Shown here: positions 42,160 to 49,444 of the stretch, in pieces
How positions within the stretch are numbered: position 1 is the first letter of the stretch
How the letters are laid out: each line of letters opens with the position of its first letter
Assembly: GCF_036763085.1 (NCBI RefSeq)
Contig: NZ_JBAIYU010000031.1
Coordinates: 62,001-126,000, forward strand
Origin: JBAIYU01 sp036763085
GTDB taxonomy: Bacteria > Bacillota > Negativicutes > DSM-1736 > Dendrosporobacteraceae
DNA: 64,000 nt
Direction: 5' to 3'
Program-made: the position numbers and the translations under genes
The notes under the pieces: generated by a model
The model's input: only the letters and a program-made list of their open reading frames with translations
What the model was told of the DNA's origin: nothing
Databases searched by the model: none

Positions 42160-42675
42160 TTAACTTCCGCGACGACGGCTAGGTGTTTCACTATTAATCC
42201 ATAATGCTAGCAAACCGTACAAAAAGTAGCCAAGCAAACCTAATGCCATCCAGCTGTATCCAGCTAATACTATGTATGAGCCGATTTTAATGTGCCCAAA
42301 TGCTTGAATAATATCGCCGCCTGCTAATATTATTCCGCCCATGATAATTAACAAAGCTAGTACTCTTTTCATTCGTTCGCTCATATCTAGCTTGGGAATA
42401 ATCCATAACGGTGCAATGGCCATAGCTCCGGCTAGGGCGAGGTGCAATGAGATGCGCGATTGGATGTCACGCAATTGGCTTTCAATTCCAAACTCGTTTG
42501 CAAAAGCGCTGGACATAGTAAGATCGCCTTTTGCGGCCATGTTTAAAGCCATATCAAGATTATAGATAACAGCTTGATTATTTATTTTTGCTAAATAGCC
42601 ATCATAAAATAATCCATAAGCTAGACTTGATAAAAATAGCAGTAAGGCGCCTATAAATAGAATTCGCTGACTCAT
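42160..42675 (-). CDS. Unrecognised four-helix membrane protein
   Basis: 171 residues from ATG 42675 with AAGGAGG on the minus strand, so translation is well supported. Hydrophobic segments lie at about residues 5-24, 74-94, 105-124 and 133-158. The loop between the first two (about residues 25-70) is polar and probably on the outer face. Histidines in the second helix (SLHLALAG) and after the third (FGHIKIG) could bind a cofactor. I do not recognise a family. Isolated, with its own promoter region. Confidence 0.65.
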   Translation of the reverse strand: MSQRILFIGALLLFLSSLAYGLFYDGYLAKINNQAVIYNLDMALNMAAKGDLTMSSAFANEFGIESQLRDIQSRISLHLALAGAMAIAPLWIIPKLDMSERMKRVLALLIIMGGIILAGGDIIQAFGHIKIGSYIVLAGYSWMALGLLGYFLYGLLALWINSETPSRRRGS

Positions 42676-42896
42676 TTAAGATCCTCCTTAACCCCACTCC
42701 TATTTAATATTGCCAGTTTTTCACTTATTAATTCCGTTATTTTAGCTTTAAATTAGAATCTTAAATCAGAGTTGCTGTATTATAGGAGTAAATTTGACTG
42801 TTAAGTTGTCCTAGTATTATGGTACTTTTATCCTATCGTTTTGATTACCAGTATGTGCTATAAATAAAGTAGGAAATTTACATAAGAGGTGTAAGT

Positions 42897-43664
42897 ATGG
42901 TAAGGAAAATTCCTATTATTTTAGTAGTCCTGCTTATGTTTTCAACTACTGCATTTGCGGCTTCGGCATTGGAGAAAGAAATAAAGAAAGACTTAAATAG
43001 TTTTAATGGCAAAGTAGGGGTTTATGCGAAAAATCTTAAGACAGGAAAAGTATTCGACTACAACGAAAACGAAGTTTTCCCTACGGCTTCTACAAGCAAG
43101 CTTGTTGTCGCCATGGCAACATACCAGTATTTGTACCCAACGGCAGATGCCAGAAAGAAATCAATGTACGATAATGATATAAGATACATGATGGTTATAA
43201 GTGACAATGCTTCATTTGACGAACTTTTGATTGAATTAGATACTAAAAAGCCAGATGCTTTAAAGAAAGTCACGAATGACTTGCGTTTGAAAAAGACTCA
43301 GATACATAGTAAGGAAGCATATAAGAAGTATAATTATCATAGTGTAACGACACCATCTGAGATGGCAAAGGTTTTTGAGACAATATATACCGATAAATAT
43401 CTTGATAAGAGAAAAACAAATGATTTGAAGTACTATTTGGGAAATACAATATTTCACGACGAAATTCCTCGGCATATGATGACACCGGTCTACCACAAGG
43501 TTGGACAGCTTGATGATGTGCTTTGTGATGTTGGGGTAATAGATGACGGCAAAGACCAAATATTAATAAGCGCTTATACAAGAACTAAGCAGTCAGATGT
43601 TTATGCAAGTGATTTTATTGCTAATATTTCGGCTAAATTATACAACGAATTAAGAAGAAAGTAG
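42897..43664 (+). CDS. Class A beta-lactamase-fold serine hydrolase
   Basis: 255 residues with a signal peptide (IPIILVVLLMFSTTAFA, cleavage before ASALEK). Penicillin-interacting motifs are present: S-x-x-K as STSK (about residues 65-68), SDN (about 104-106) and K-V-G in place of K-T-G (YHKVGQLDDV). The Glu of the omega loop typical of true class A beta-lactamases is not obvious, so it may be a peptidoglycan-related hydrolase rather than a resistance enzyme. It is followed 9 bp later by another envelope protein. Confidence 0.82.
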   Translation: MVRKIPIILVVLLMFSTTAFAASALEKEIKKDLNSFNGKVGVYAKNLKTGKVFDYNENEVFPTASTSKLVVAMATYQYLYPTADARKKSMYDNDIRYMMVISDNASFDELLIELDTKKPDALKKVTNDLRLKKTQIHSKEAYKKYNYHSVTTPSEMAKVFETIYTDKYLDKRKTNDLKYYLGNTIFHDEIPRHMMTPVYHKVGQLDDVLCDVGVIDDGKDQILISAYTRTKQSDVYASDFIANISAKLYNELRRK

Positions 43665-43673
43665 GTATTAGGT

Positions 43674-44300
43674 ATGAATCTAAAAATGATAATACTAGTA
43701 TCTATGTTGATAATATCAGTTAGCTCGACAGTGTTGGCAAGTGATATTAAAGTGGTGGCCCGTTATGGAATGAAAGGTGAAAACGTAATATTAGTTCAAA
43801 AATATTTAGCAAAAGCTGGTTATTACAAAGGGAAAAATGATGGAGTGTTCAGCAATAGCACTTTAGCTGCAGTCAAAGATTTCCAAAGGAAAAACAACTT
43901 ATATGCAGATGGGATAGTTGGTCAGCAGACATTTAGCTATTTGAGGCAATATAGTTCAGCTATCTCAAAAAAACCAGCTATAAAGCGTCCAGGCATTGCC
44001 CATACACCCCAATATCCCGCTGGAAAAGTTATCCCAATGATTGCTACAGCATATACCAGATACGACGAGGGATGCACAGATTATACATACCGCGGAAATT
44101 ACCTAAGGCGTGGTCTAGTCGCTGTAGACCCAACATTTATACCGCTGGGGACTAAGCTATTTATACCAGGGTATGGTTATGCTGTGGCCGACGACATAGG
44201 TGGTGCAATAAAAGGGAATAAAATTGACTTAGCTGTTGATACCGTTGATGAAGCTTTTGCTTATGGCGTTCGTCATGTTGATGTTGTAGTTGTTGAGTGA
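43674..44300 (+). CDS. Peptidoglycan-binding and 3D-domain protein
   Basis: 208 residues; ATG 43674 9 bp after the preceding stop. Signal peptide (MIILVSMLIISVSSTVLA), then a PG_binding_1 domain (GENVILVQKYLAKAGYYKGKNDG and FQRKNNLYADGIVG, about 30-90) and a C-terminal 3D domain of the lytic-transglycosylase fold (MIATAYTRYDEGCT, VAVDPTFIPLGTKLFI, DDIGGAIKGNKIDLAVD). The 3D domain bears the three conserved Asp. Such proteins cleave or remodel peptidoglycan; in spore formers relatives act in resuscitation or germination. Operon with the serine hydrolase. Confidence 0.88.
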   Translation: MNLKMIILVSMLIISVSSTVLASDIKVVARYGMKGENVILVQKYLAKAGYYKGKNDGVFSNSTLAAVKDFQRKNNLYADGIVGQQTFSYLRQYSSAISKKPAIKRPGIAHTPQYPAGKVIPMIATAYTRYDEGCTDYTYRGNYLRRGLVAVDPTFIPLGTKLFIPGYGYAVADDIGGAIKGNKIDLAVDTVDEAFAYGVRHVDVVVVE

Positions 44301-44345
44301 TTCAACACCAAGACAATAACAAGCTATTATATTGACTAGAATTTT

Positions 44346-44427
44346 GCTATAATGATAAACAAAATTGATTCTTGGGAACTCTTAGCTGCAAAATCGAGGG
44401 GTTATCTTCTGTTTTAGGAAGCCCAAG
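44346..44427 (+). ncRNA. Candidate structured leader RNA of hydE, with extended -10 promoter
   Basis: TTGCTATAAT (extended -10, 44344-44353) should start a transcript near 44360. The leader can fold into a compact three-way junction. P1 is CTTGGG (44371-44376) with CCCAAG (44422-44427), P2 is AACTC (44377-44381) with 44399-44403, and P3 is CTTCT (44406-44410) with GGAAG (44417-44421). P1/P2 and P3/P1 abut without unpaired bases, favouring coaxial stacking. It ends about 20 bases before the hydE ribosome site. It matches no riboswitch class I know. No poly-T terminator follows, so control would be translational. Confidence 0.42.
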
Positions 44428-44459
44428 GGTTGATAATTTGGGTTTTAAGGATGGTTGAT

Positions 44460-45500
44460 ATGGACAAAAATTTAAGCAATATCATTTACAAAGCCCGCAA
44501 AACTCATAGTTTAGCTAAAAATGAAATAGTCGACTTGTTAAGTACTGATTCAATTAATTGCGAATTGTTTGATGAAGCTGATAAAGTTCGAGAAGAAAAT
44601 GTCGGTAATTCAGTTCACTTGCGTGGTTTAATTGAGTTTTCAAATATTTGCAAACAGAATTGTCTCTATTGCGGTTTGCGGCGCGATAATTTGAATATAG
44701 AGCGTTATCGGCTTGAACCGCAGACTATCATTGACTTTGCTGAAAAAGCAAAATCATATGGTTATAAAACTGTTGTGTTACAGTCTGGGGAAGATGATTA
44801 TTTCACAGTTGATAAATTGCAATACATAATAAAAAATATAAAGGCATTGGATTTAGCGGTTACGTTAAGTATTGGTGAAAAATCACGGGAAGAGTACGCG
44901 GCATTTAAAGCTGCTGGTGCTGATAGATATTTACTACGTATTGAAACTACCGATAAAGAATTGTATCGAGCACTTAATCCAGGAATGAGTTTCGAAAATC
45001 GCGTACGATGTCTTAAAGATTTAAAAGATCTCGGCTATGAGGTTGGTACTGGCTGCTTAATAGGACTGCCAAATCAAACTAATGAGTCCTTAGCAGAGGA
45101 TATTCTTTTCTTTAAAGATTTGGATGCCGATATGATCGGTGTGGGGCCATTTATTCCCAATGCTGATACACCTCTCGGCGATGAAAGTGGTGGAACTTTT
45201 GAAAAAAGTCTTAAGGTAATGGCAATAACTAGGCTGTTGCTTCCTGATGCAAATATCCCAGCAACTACCGCAATGGAGACCTTAAATAAAAACGGTCGTA
45301 TCATTGCCCTTAAGAGTGGGGCTAACGTAGTGATGCCTAATGTCACCGAAGGAGAGTATCGCAGGCTCTACGCGCTGTATCCAGGTAAAATTTGTATAAA
45401 TGACACTCCTGCACATTGTCGCAATTGTATTACCGGAAAAGTCACCGGTATTGGGCGGACTATATCTGAAGGATTTGGTTTTAGACCCAAAAAGCGGTAG
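44460..45500 (+). CDS. hydE: [FeFe]-hydrogenase H-cluster maturase HydE (radical SAM)
   Basis: 346 residues from ATG 44460, fixed by TAAGGA 8 bases upstream (ATG 44451 would overlap it). The radical-SAM cluster motif is CKQNCLYCGLRRDN (C-x3-C-x2-C), followed by the HydE-typical RYRLEPQTII, VLQSGEDDYFT, VGPFIPNADTPL and the C-terminal MPNVTEGEYRRLYALYPGK. HydE helps to build the dithiolate-bridged diiron subcluster of [FeFe] hydrogenase with HydF and HydG, which are not in the window. A related function in other radical-SAM pathways (PylB/BioB relatives) is less likely because of the overall fit. Confidence 0.9.
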   Translation: MDKNLSNIIYKARKTHSLAKNEIVDLLSTDSINCELFDEADKVREENVGNSVHLRGLIEFSNICKQNCLYCGLRRDNLNIERYRLEPQTIIDFAEKAKSYGYKTVVLQSGEDDYFTVDKLQYIIKNIKALDLAVTLSIGEKSREEYAAFKAAGADRYLLRIETTDKELYRALNPGMSFENRVRCLKDLKDLGYEVGTGCLIGLPNQTNESLAEDILFFKDLDADMIGVGPFIPNADTPLGDESGGTFEKSLKVMAITRLLLPDANIPATTAMETLNKNGRIIALKSGANVVMPNVTEGEYRRLYALYPGKICINDTPAHCRNCITGKVTGIGRTISEGFGFRPKKR

Positions 45501-45517
45501 TTGCCCGATTGGAGTCG

Positions 45518-45548
45518 ACTATAAAAAAACTCCCTTGCAAGCATACTA
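45518..45548 (+). promoter_or_regulatory. Candidate sigma-G (forespore) promoter of splB
   Basis: CATACTA (45542-45548) is an exact match to the sigma-G -10 consensus CATnnTA. The -35 region (45518-45523, ACTATA) is a poor match to TGAATA. It lies 31 bp before the splB ATG; splB is sigma-G controlled in Bacillus (established). Confidence 0.4.
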
Positions 45549-45578
45549 TAAGCAATATGTTTGTAAAGGGTGATAAGT

Positions 45579-46604
45579 ATGCAGCGGTTTGTACCAAAGC
45601 GGGCAATTTTTGAACAAAATGCATTAGAATATCCTTTAGGTCAAAAAATTCATGATAAGTTAAATGAAATGGGCGTACCAATCACGCTCGCGGCATCACA
45701 TAATCGTATTACAGGAATACCGGGAAATACACCTCAGCAGTCATATCGTGAGGCGAAACAAACACTAGTTGTAGGAGTACGAAAGACAAAAGACTTCTCC
45801 TCCTGTAAACCTTCAGCTAATTATCAGCTTCCGTTAAATACAAGCTGTCCTGGCATGTGTGAGTATTGTTATTTGTCCACTACGCTTGGAAAAAAGCCAT
45901 ATTTACGAGTATATGTTAATTTAAATGAGATATTAGCTAAAGCTCGGCAGTATATTTTGGCTAGTGAACCAGAGCTAACTGTTTTTGAAGGTGCCGCAAC
46001 ATCTGATCCTGTCCCTACTGAATATCTTACCGGGCTTTTAAAAGAAACAATCGAATTCTTTGGTAAAGAAAAGTATGGGCGGTTTCGCTTCGTAACAAAA
46101 TTTACGGATATTGATTCACTCCTTGATGCTAGGCATAATGGGCATACAAGATTTAGGTTCAGCATCAATGCCGATACCGTTATACGATCATATGAGCATC
46201 TAACGCCCAGCATGGCAGAACGCGTAGCTGCCGCTGCTAAAGCAGCAGAGGCTGGCTACCCAATAGGCTTTATAATAGCCCCAATCTTCTATTTTGATAG
46301 TTGGCAAGATGAATATTGCCGGCTTTTTGATGAACTGGCTAAAAAAATGCCGCGGCAAGCTCACTCAGACTTGACTTTTGAATTAATTACTCATCGCTTC
46401 ACTAAACGTGCTAAAGGTAATATCTTAAGTGTTTTTCCTGAAACCAAGCTGCCGCTTGAAGAAAGTTCCCGCAAATTTAAGTTTGGTCAGTTCGGGTATG
46501 GAAAATATATTTATGAAAAAGATACTATGGCTCAAATGAAGGAATTTATGGAAGGAAAAATTAAGGAGTATTTTCCAAATACCAAACTTGAATATTTCGT
46601 ATAA
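45579..46604 (+). CDS. splB: Spore photoproduct lyase (radical SAM)
   Basis: 341 residues from ATG 45579 (AAAGGGTG upstream; GTG 45570 is in frame but too close to the ribosome site). The radical-SAM motif is CPGMCEYCYL; flanking blocks match SplB (FVPKRAIFEQNALEYP at the N-terminus, KTKDFSSCKPSANYQLPL, FEGAATSDPVPTEYL, ELITHRFTKRAK). Length equals Bacillus SplB (342). It repairs the thymine dimer spore photoproduct at germination. Together with the SASP it supports a spore-forming host. Confidence 0.92.
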   Translation: MQRFVPKRAIFEQNALEYPLGQKIHDKLNEMGVPITLAASHNRITGIPGNTPQQSYREAKQTLVVGVRKTKDFSSCKPSANYQLPLNTSCPGMCEYCYLSTTLGKKPYLRVYVNLNEILAKARQYILASEPELTVFEGAATSDPVPTEYLTGLLKETIEFFGKEKYGRFRFVTKFTDIDSLLDARHNGHTRFRFSINADTVIRSYEHLTPSMAERVAAAAKAAEAGYPIGFIIAPIFYFDSWQDEYCRLFDELAKKMPRQAHSDLTFELITHRFTKRAKGNILSVFPETKLPLEESSRKFKFGQFGYGKYIYEKDTMAQMKEFMEGKIKEYFPNTKLEYFV

Positions 46605-46627
46605 CAAGTTTGAATAAATCGTTCACA

Positions 46628-46665
46628 AACTTTTAGAAGCGTGAATTCTCACGCTTCTAAAAGTT
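46628..46665. terminator. Bidirectional terminator between splB and the L,D-transpeptidase
   Basis: A 17-bp perfect stem (46628-46644 with 46649-46665) around ATTC, with A-rich left and T-rich right arms between convergent genes. Confidence 0.85.
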
Positions 46666-46695
46666 ACATATCTATCTAATAGCCCATATATATGG

Positions 46696-47337
46696 TTATT
46701 TTGACGAAAGTTTCAATTCCACTGGGGTATCTATTGGCTGGGTTAGACTTTGCGGGATTTTGAAATTAGGGTATTTTGAAGCATACGGCTGATAAAACTC
46801 AAGCAACCTCGCTGTGGTGTTTGTTCCGCGATTATATATATCTGGGAAAGCTTTCAGATATAAGCCATCAGGCTTTTCAATTAATAATAAGGTTTCATAG
46901 GTAATAATCACTGGGGTACCTATCTGGACAAGTTCGTAAATTTCACGGGCATCAGAATCTTGCATTCGAAGGCAACCACCTGACACTGGGTAGCTTATAT
47001 CCCAGCCTTTATTTGTTCCATGGATACCATAGTTTGTTTTAAATTCCATCCAACGAGTTCCCAAAGGGTTCTCTGGTCCAGGGGGAACTGGAGTGTGATC
47101 ATTAAAATTACTGCCTGGTATCCAAGTTGGGTTCTGTTCCTTGTAGAAGATTTTGAAAGCACCAGTAGGGGTCTGCTCGTAAGGGGTCCCAACAGCGATA
47201 TTATACTCCTTTATAATCTGGTCGTTTTCAATTAGCAGTAACTTAAAAGCTGGGATGTTAACGCGTATTTCTGGTTGTGCAAAAGCTAAACTTACACAGG
47301 TAACAAGTAAGTAAAAAACACATAACAATACTCGCAT
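46696..47337 (-). CDS. L,D-transpeptidase (YkuD domain), secreted
   Basis: 213 residues from ATG 47337, set by GAGGTG on the minus strand. Signal peptide MRVLLCVFYLLVTCVSLAF precedes a single YkuD domain with LLLIENDQIIKEYNIAVGT, GTRWMEFKTNYGIHGTN and the catalytic HGTNKG...SGGCLRMQDSDA motif (His and Cys). It cross-links peptidoglycan between meso-DAP residues or anchors proteins to it in the envelope. Expressed alone, convergent with splB. Confidence 0.92.
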   Translation of the reverse strand: MRVLLCVFYLLVTCVSLAFAQPEIRVNIPAFKLLLIENDQIIKEYNIAVGTPYEQTPTGAFKIFYKEQNPTWIPGSNFNDHTPVPPGPENPLGTRWMEFKTNYGIHGTNKGWDISYPVSGGCLRMQDSDAREIYELVQIGTPVIITYETLLLIEKPDGLYLKAFPDIYNRGTNTTARLLEFYQPYASKYPNFKIPQSLTQPIDTPVELKLSSK

Positions 47338-47626
47338 TATCTCACACCTCACCTAGAATTAGCTTTTTCTCCGAAACCAAGCAGCCTAAATAATCCAGAC
47401 CTCGACATTTTGAGTGAGGTATAGAAAATGGTCTATGCGTAAAACCAAGAAGTAGAGTAGTATTAAGAGAGTCATAAAACAGCTTTCTAATTCTGGATGC
47501 ACGTGCACAATTTGGAAGATATCTTGAAGATATTTTTGTCGGTTAATGTCGATGTTATGTCTGAAAATAGTTACCAAAAAAAGAGGGTATTTCTGTTAAC
47601 GCTACCAGGATTAACCCTCTAGAAAC
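47338..47626 (-). other. Intergenic region upstream of the L,D-transpeptidase
   Basis: No gene is supported; the open stretches here have neither ribosome site nor recognisable product. It contains the leftward promoter region of the transpeptidase gene and a weak hairpin AGAGGGT (47582-47588) / ACCCTCT (47614-47620). Confidence 0.45.
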
Positions 47627-47653
47627 TAAAAACTAGTTATTATTGTCCGAAGT
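47627..47653 (+). promoter_or_regulatory. Candidate sigma-28 (FliA/SigD) promoter of motAB
   Basis: TAAA (47627-47630), a 15-base spacer, then TCCGAAGT (47646-47653) compared with the consensus TAAA-N15-GCCGATAT: exact -35 and five of eight -10 positions, including the CCGA core. Motility genes are typical sigma-28 targets. Confidence 0.4.
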
Positions 47654-47694
47654 CGTTAGCTTTATACGCTAATCGTTCGAATATTGGTGGACAA
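47643..47694. other. Large imperfect hairpin upstream of motA
   Basis: TTGTCC (47643-47648) pairs with GGACAA (47689-47694). Inside, CGAA pairs with TTCG, and GTTAGC (47655-47660) with GCTAAT (47669-47674). It overlaps the candidate sigma-28 -10 box, so if that promoter is right the hairpin is not fully transcribed and would instead be a DNA dyad, for example an operator. Confidence 0.35.
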
Positions 47695-47775
47695 AGTCGA
47701 ATTATTAGTGATAGAATTTTAGTGTATAAATTACATTAAACGACAAGGGGTATATGGGTATAGGAGGCTATTAAT

Positions 47776-48561
47776 TTGGAAATTTCGACAATTATTGGTC
47801 TAGTATTAGGTATAGCAGCAGTTTTAGTTGGTATGGCTCTAAAAGGAGCAAGTTTATCAGCACTTATTAATCCTGCAGCGTTTATGATTATCTTTGTAGG
47901 TACTGCAGCTTGTCTGCTAAATGGTTTTTCTATAGATCATATAAAAAAGTTTCCTGTGCTTATGAAGAAGTTGTTTAAGAAACCGGAGCTTTTTCCTAAA
48001 CCTGAACTTTTAAGAATGTTTGTTGAACTGTCTCAAACGGCTCGACGTGAAGGTATACTGGCACTGGAAAGCAAGGTTACTGATATTAATGACCCATTTT
48101 TAAAAAATGGCTTAAGTATGGTAATAGACGGATTAGATCCTGATTTTGTCAGTGATGTTCTTGATGCCGAAATACAAGGCATGGAAGACCGCCACCGGGA
48201 TGGTGCTCTAATATTTACACAAGCCGGTACATATGCACCTACTTTGGGCGTTTTAGGTGCCGTTGTTGGACTTATCGCTGCGCTGGGTAATCTTGAGGAT
48301 ATCGAAAAACTAGGCCATTCAATAGCTGCCGCTTTCGTTGCTACATTGCTAGGTATTTTTACCGGTTATGTTCTATGGCATCCTTTTGCAAACAAGTTAA
48401 AGATGCTTTCCAAGAAAGAAGTAGAAGTTAAAAAAATGATGATAGAAGGAATATTATCATTACAGGCCGGTGATTCCCCAACAGCGATAGAAGCTAAATT
48501 GGTTGTTTTTATTCCTCAGAGTGAACGTGTACAGTTGAAACCGGAAAAATCGGGGGAATAA
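47776..48561 (+). CDS. motA: Flagellar motor stator protein MotA
   Basis: 261 residues from TTG 47776 with AGGAGG upstream. Four membrane helices: two near the N-terminus (IIGLVLGIAAVLVGMALKG, PAAFMIIFVGTAACLLNGF) and two at about 150-205 (GAVVGLIAALGN and AAFVATLLGIFTGYVLWHP). Between them is a cytoplasmic domain with the FliG-interacting charged residues (FVELSQTARREGILALE, DGLDPDFVSDVLDAEI). The GTYAPTLGVLGAVVGL motif carries the conserved prolines. Works with MotB as the ion-driven stator. Overlap-free, 3 bp before motB. Confidence 0.95.
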   Translation: MEISTIIGLVLGIAAVLVGMALKGASLSALINPAAFMIIFVGTAACLLNGFSIDHIKKFPVLMKKLFKKPELFPKPELLRMFVELSQTARREGILALESKVTDINDPFLKNGLSMVIDGLDPDFVSDVLDAEIQGMEDRHRDGALIFTQAGTYAPTLGVLGAVVGLIAALGNLEDIEKLGHSIAAAFVATLLGIFTGYVLWHPFANKLKMLSKKEVEVKKMMIEGILSLQAGDSPTAIEAKLVVFIPQSERVQLKPEKSGE

Positions 48562-48564
48562 AAT

Positions 48565-49314
48565 ATGGCTAGGAAAAAACACCATGCTAAACATCATGAA
48601 GAACATATAGATGAAACCTGGCTTATTCCATATGCGGATTTGCTTACTCTCCTATTGGCATTATTTATTGTGCTCTTTGCCTCTGCTCAGGTAGACCAAA
48701 AGAAGTTTGACCAAATAGCAGATGCTTTTAGCGCGGCTTTTTCTGCTGGCAGCCCTGCACTTTTAGATAGTACTAGAACGCGGCCGCAAGTGACAGAAGG
48801 CCCGCCGCAGGAAGCTAAATCAAATGACAAACAGGTAGCTTATTTACAAGAGAATGCTCAATTGATGGAAGTCAAAAAGATAATTGACCAATATATTCAA
48901 GAAGGAAATCTTTCAGGAGATTTGCAAACAGCACTTACCGAAGACGGTTTATTAATAAGGATTAAGGATTCGGCGCTTTTTTCATCAGGAAGTGCTGAAC
49001 TTCTGCCAGAATCACGCCGATTAGGCTCAGTTATAGCTAAAATGATTGTTCCATTGCAGCAGAAGATTGTTATATCAGGCCATACTGATAACGTACCTAT
49101 AAATACTCGTGAGTTCCCATCAAACTGGGATTTAAGTTCGAAGCGTGCCCTTAATTTTATGAAATTTATCCTTGCCCAAGAAAAACTTCAACCTGAAAGA
49201 TTTAGTGCCATCGGTCATGGTGAGTACCGACCAGTTGGTTCAAACGATTCAACGGAAGAACGGGCTAAAAATCGCCGAGTCGAAGTACTTATTTCTCGTA
49301 CGTTTCGTCTATAA
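48565..49314 (+). CDS. motB: Flagellar motor stator protein MotB
   Basis: 249 residues; ATG 48565, 3 bp after motA. A single membrane helix carries the ion-binding Asp25 (PYADLLTLLLALFIVLFAS). The plug region follows, and the C-terminal OmpA-like peptidoglycan-binding domain (about 135-245) shows ISGHTDNVPINT, SNWDLSSKRA and NRRVEVLI. Anchors the stator to the wall. The Ala/Leu-rich helix without polar MotS/PomB-type residues favours proton use, tentatively. A terminator follows at once. Confidence 0.95.
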   Translation: MARKKHHAKHHEEHIDETWLIPYADLLTLLLALFIVLFASAQVDQKKFDQIADAFSAAFSAGSPALLDSTRTRPQVTEGPPQEAKSNDKQVAYLQENAQLMEVKKIIDQYIQEGNLSGDLQTALTEDGLLIRIKDSALFSSGSAELLPESRRLGSVIAKMIVPLQQKIVISGHTDNVPINTREFPSNWDLSSKRALNFMKFILAQEKLQPERFSAIGHGEYRPVGSNDSTEERAKNRRVEVLISRTFRL

Positions 49315-49318
49315 TATG

Positions 49319-49349
49319 AAACGACCCGTTTAGGACGGGTCGTTTTTTT
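49319..49349 (+). terminator. Intrinsic terminator after motB
   Basis: An 11-bp stem (49319-49329 with 49335-49345) and T7. It separates motAB from the following kinase. Confidence 0.9.
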
Positions 49350-49444
49350 CTGACTAATTTTTGGTTTTTTAGGAGGGTAATGGAATAATTTTGTAGAAGA
49401 TGTATAATGAAGTTTTCATATGTTGAAATATGGAGAAGTGAGAA

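Noticed and set aside
42897..43664. Calling the class A-fold protein an antibiotic-resistance beta-lactamase
   Set aside because: The S-x-x-K and SDN motifs are present but the omega-loop Glu is not evident and K-T-G is replaced by K-V-G, so resistance is not supported.
47386..47577. 63-codon minus-strand frame in the intergenic region before motA
   Set aside because: No ribosome site, no domain, low-complexity hydrophobic content.
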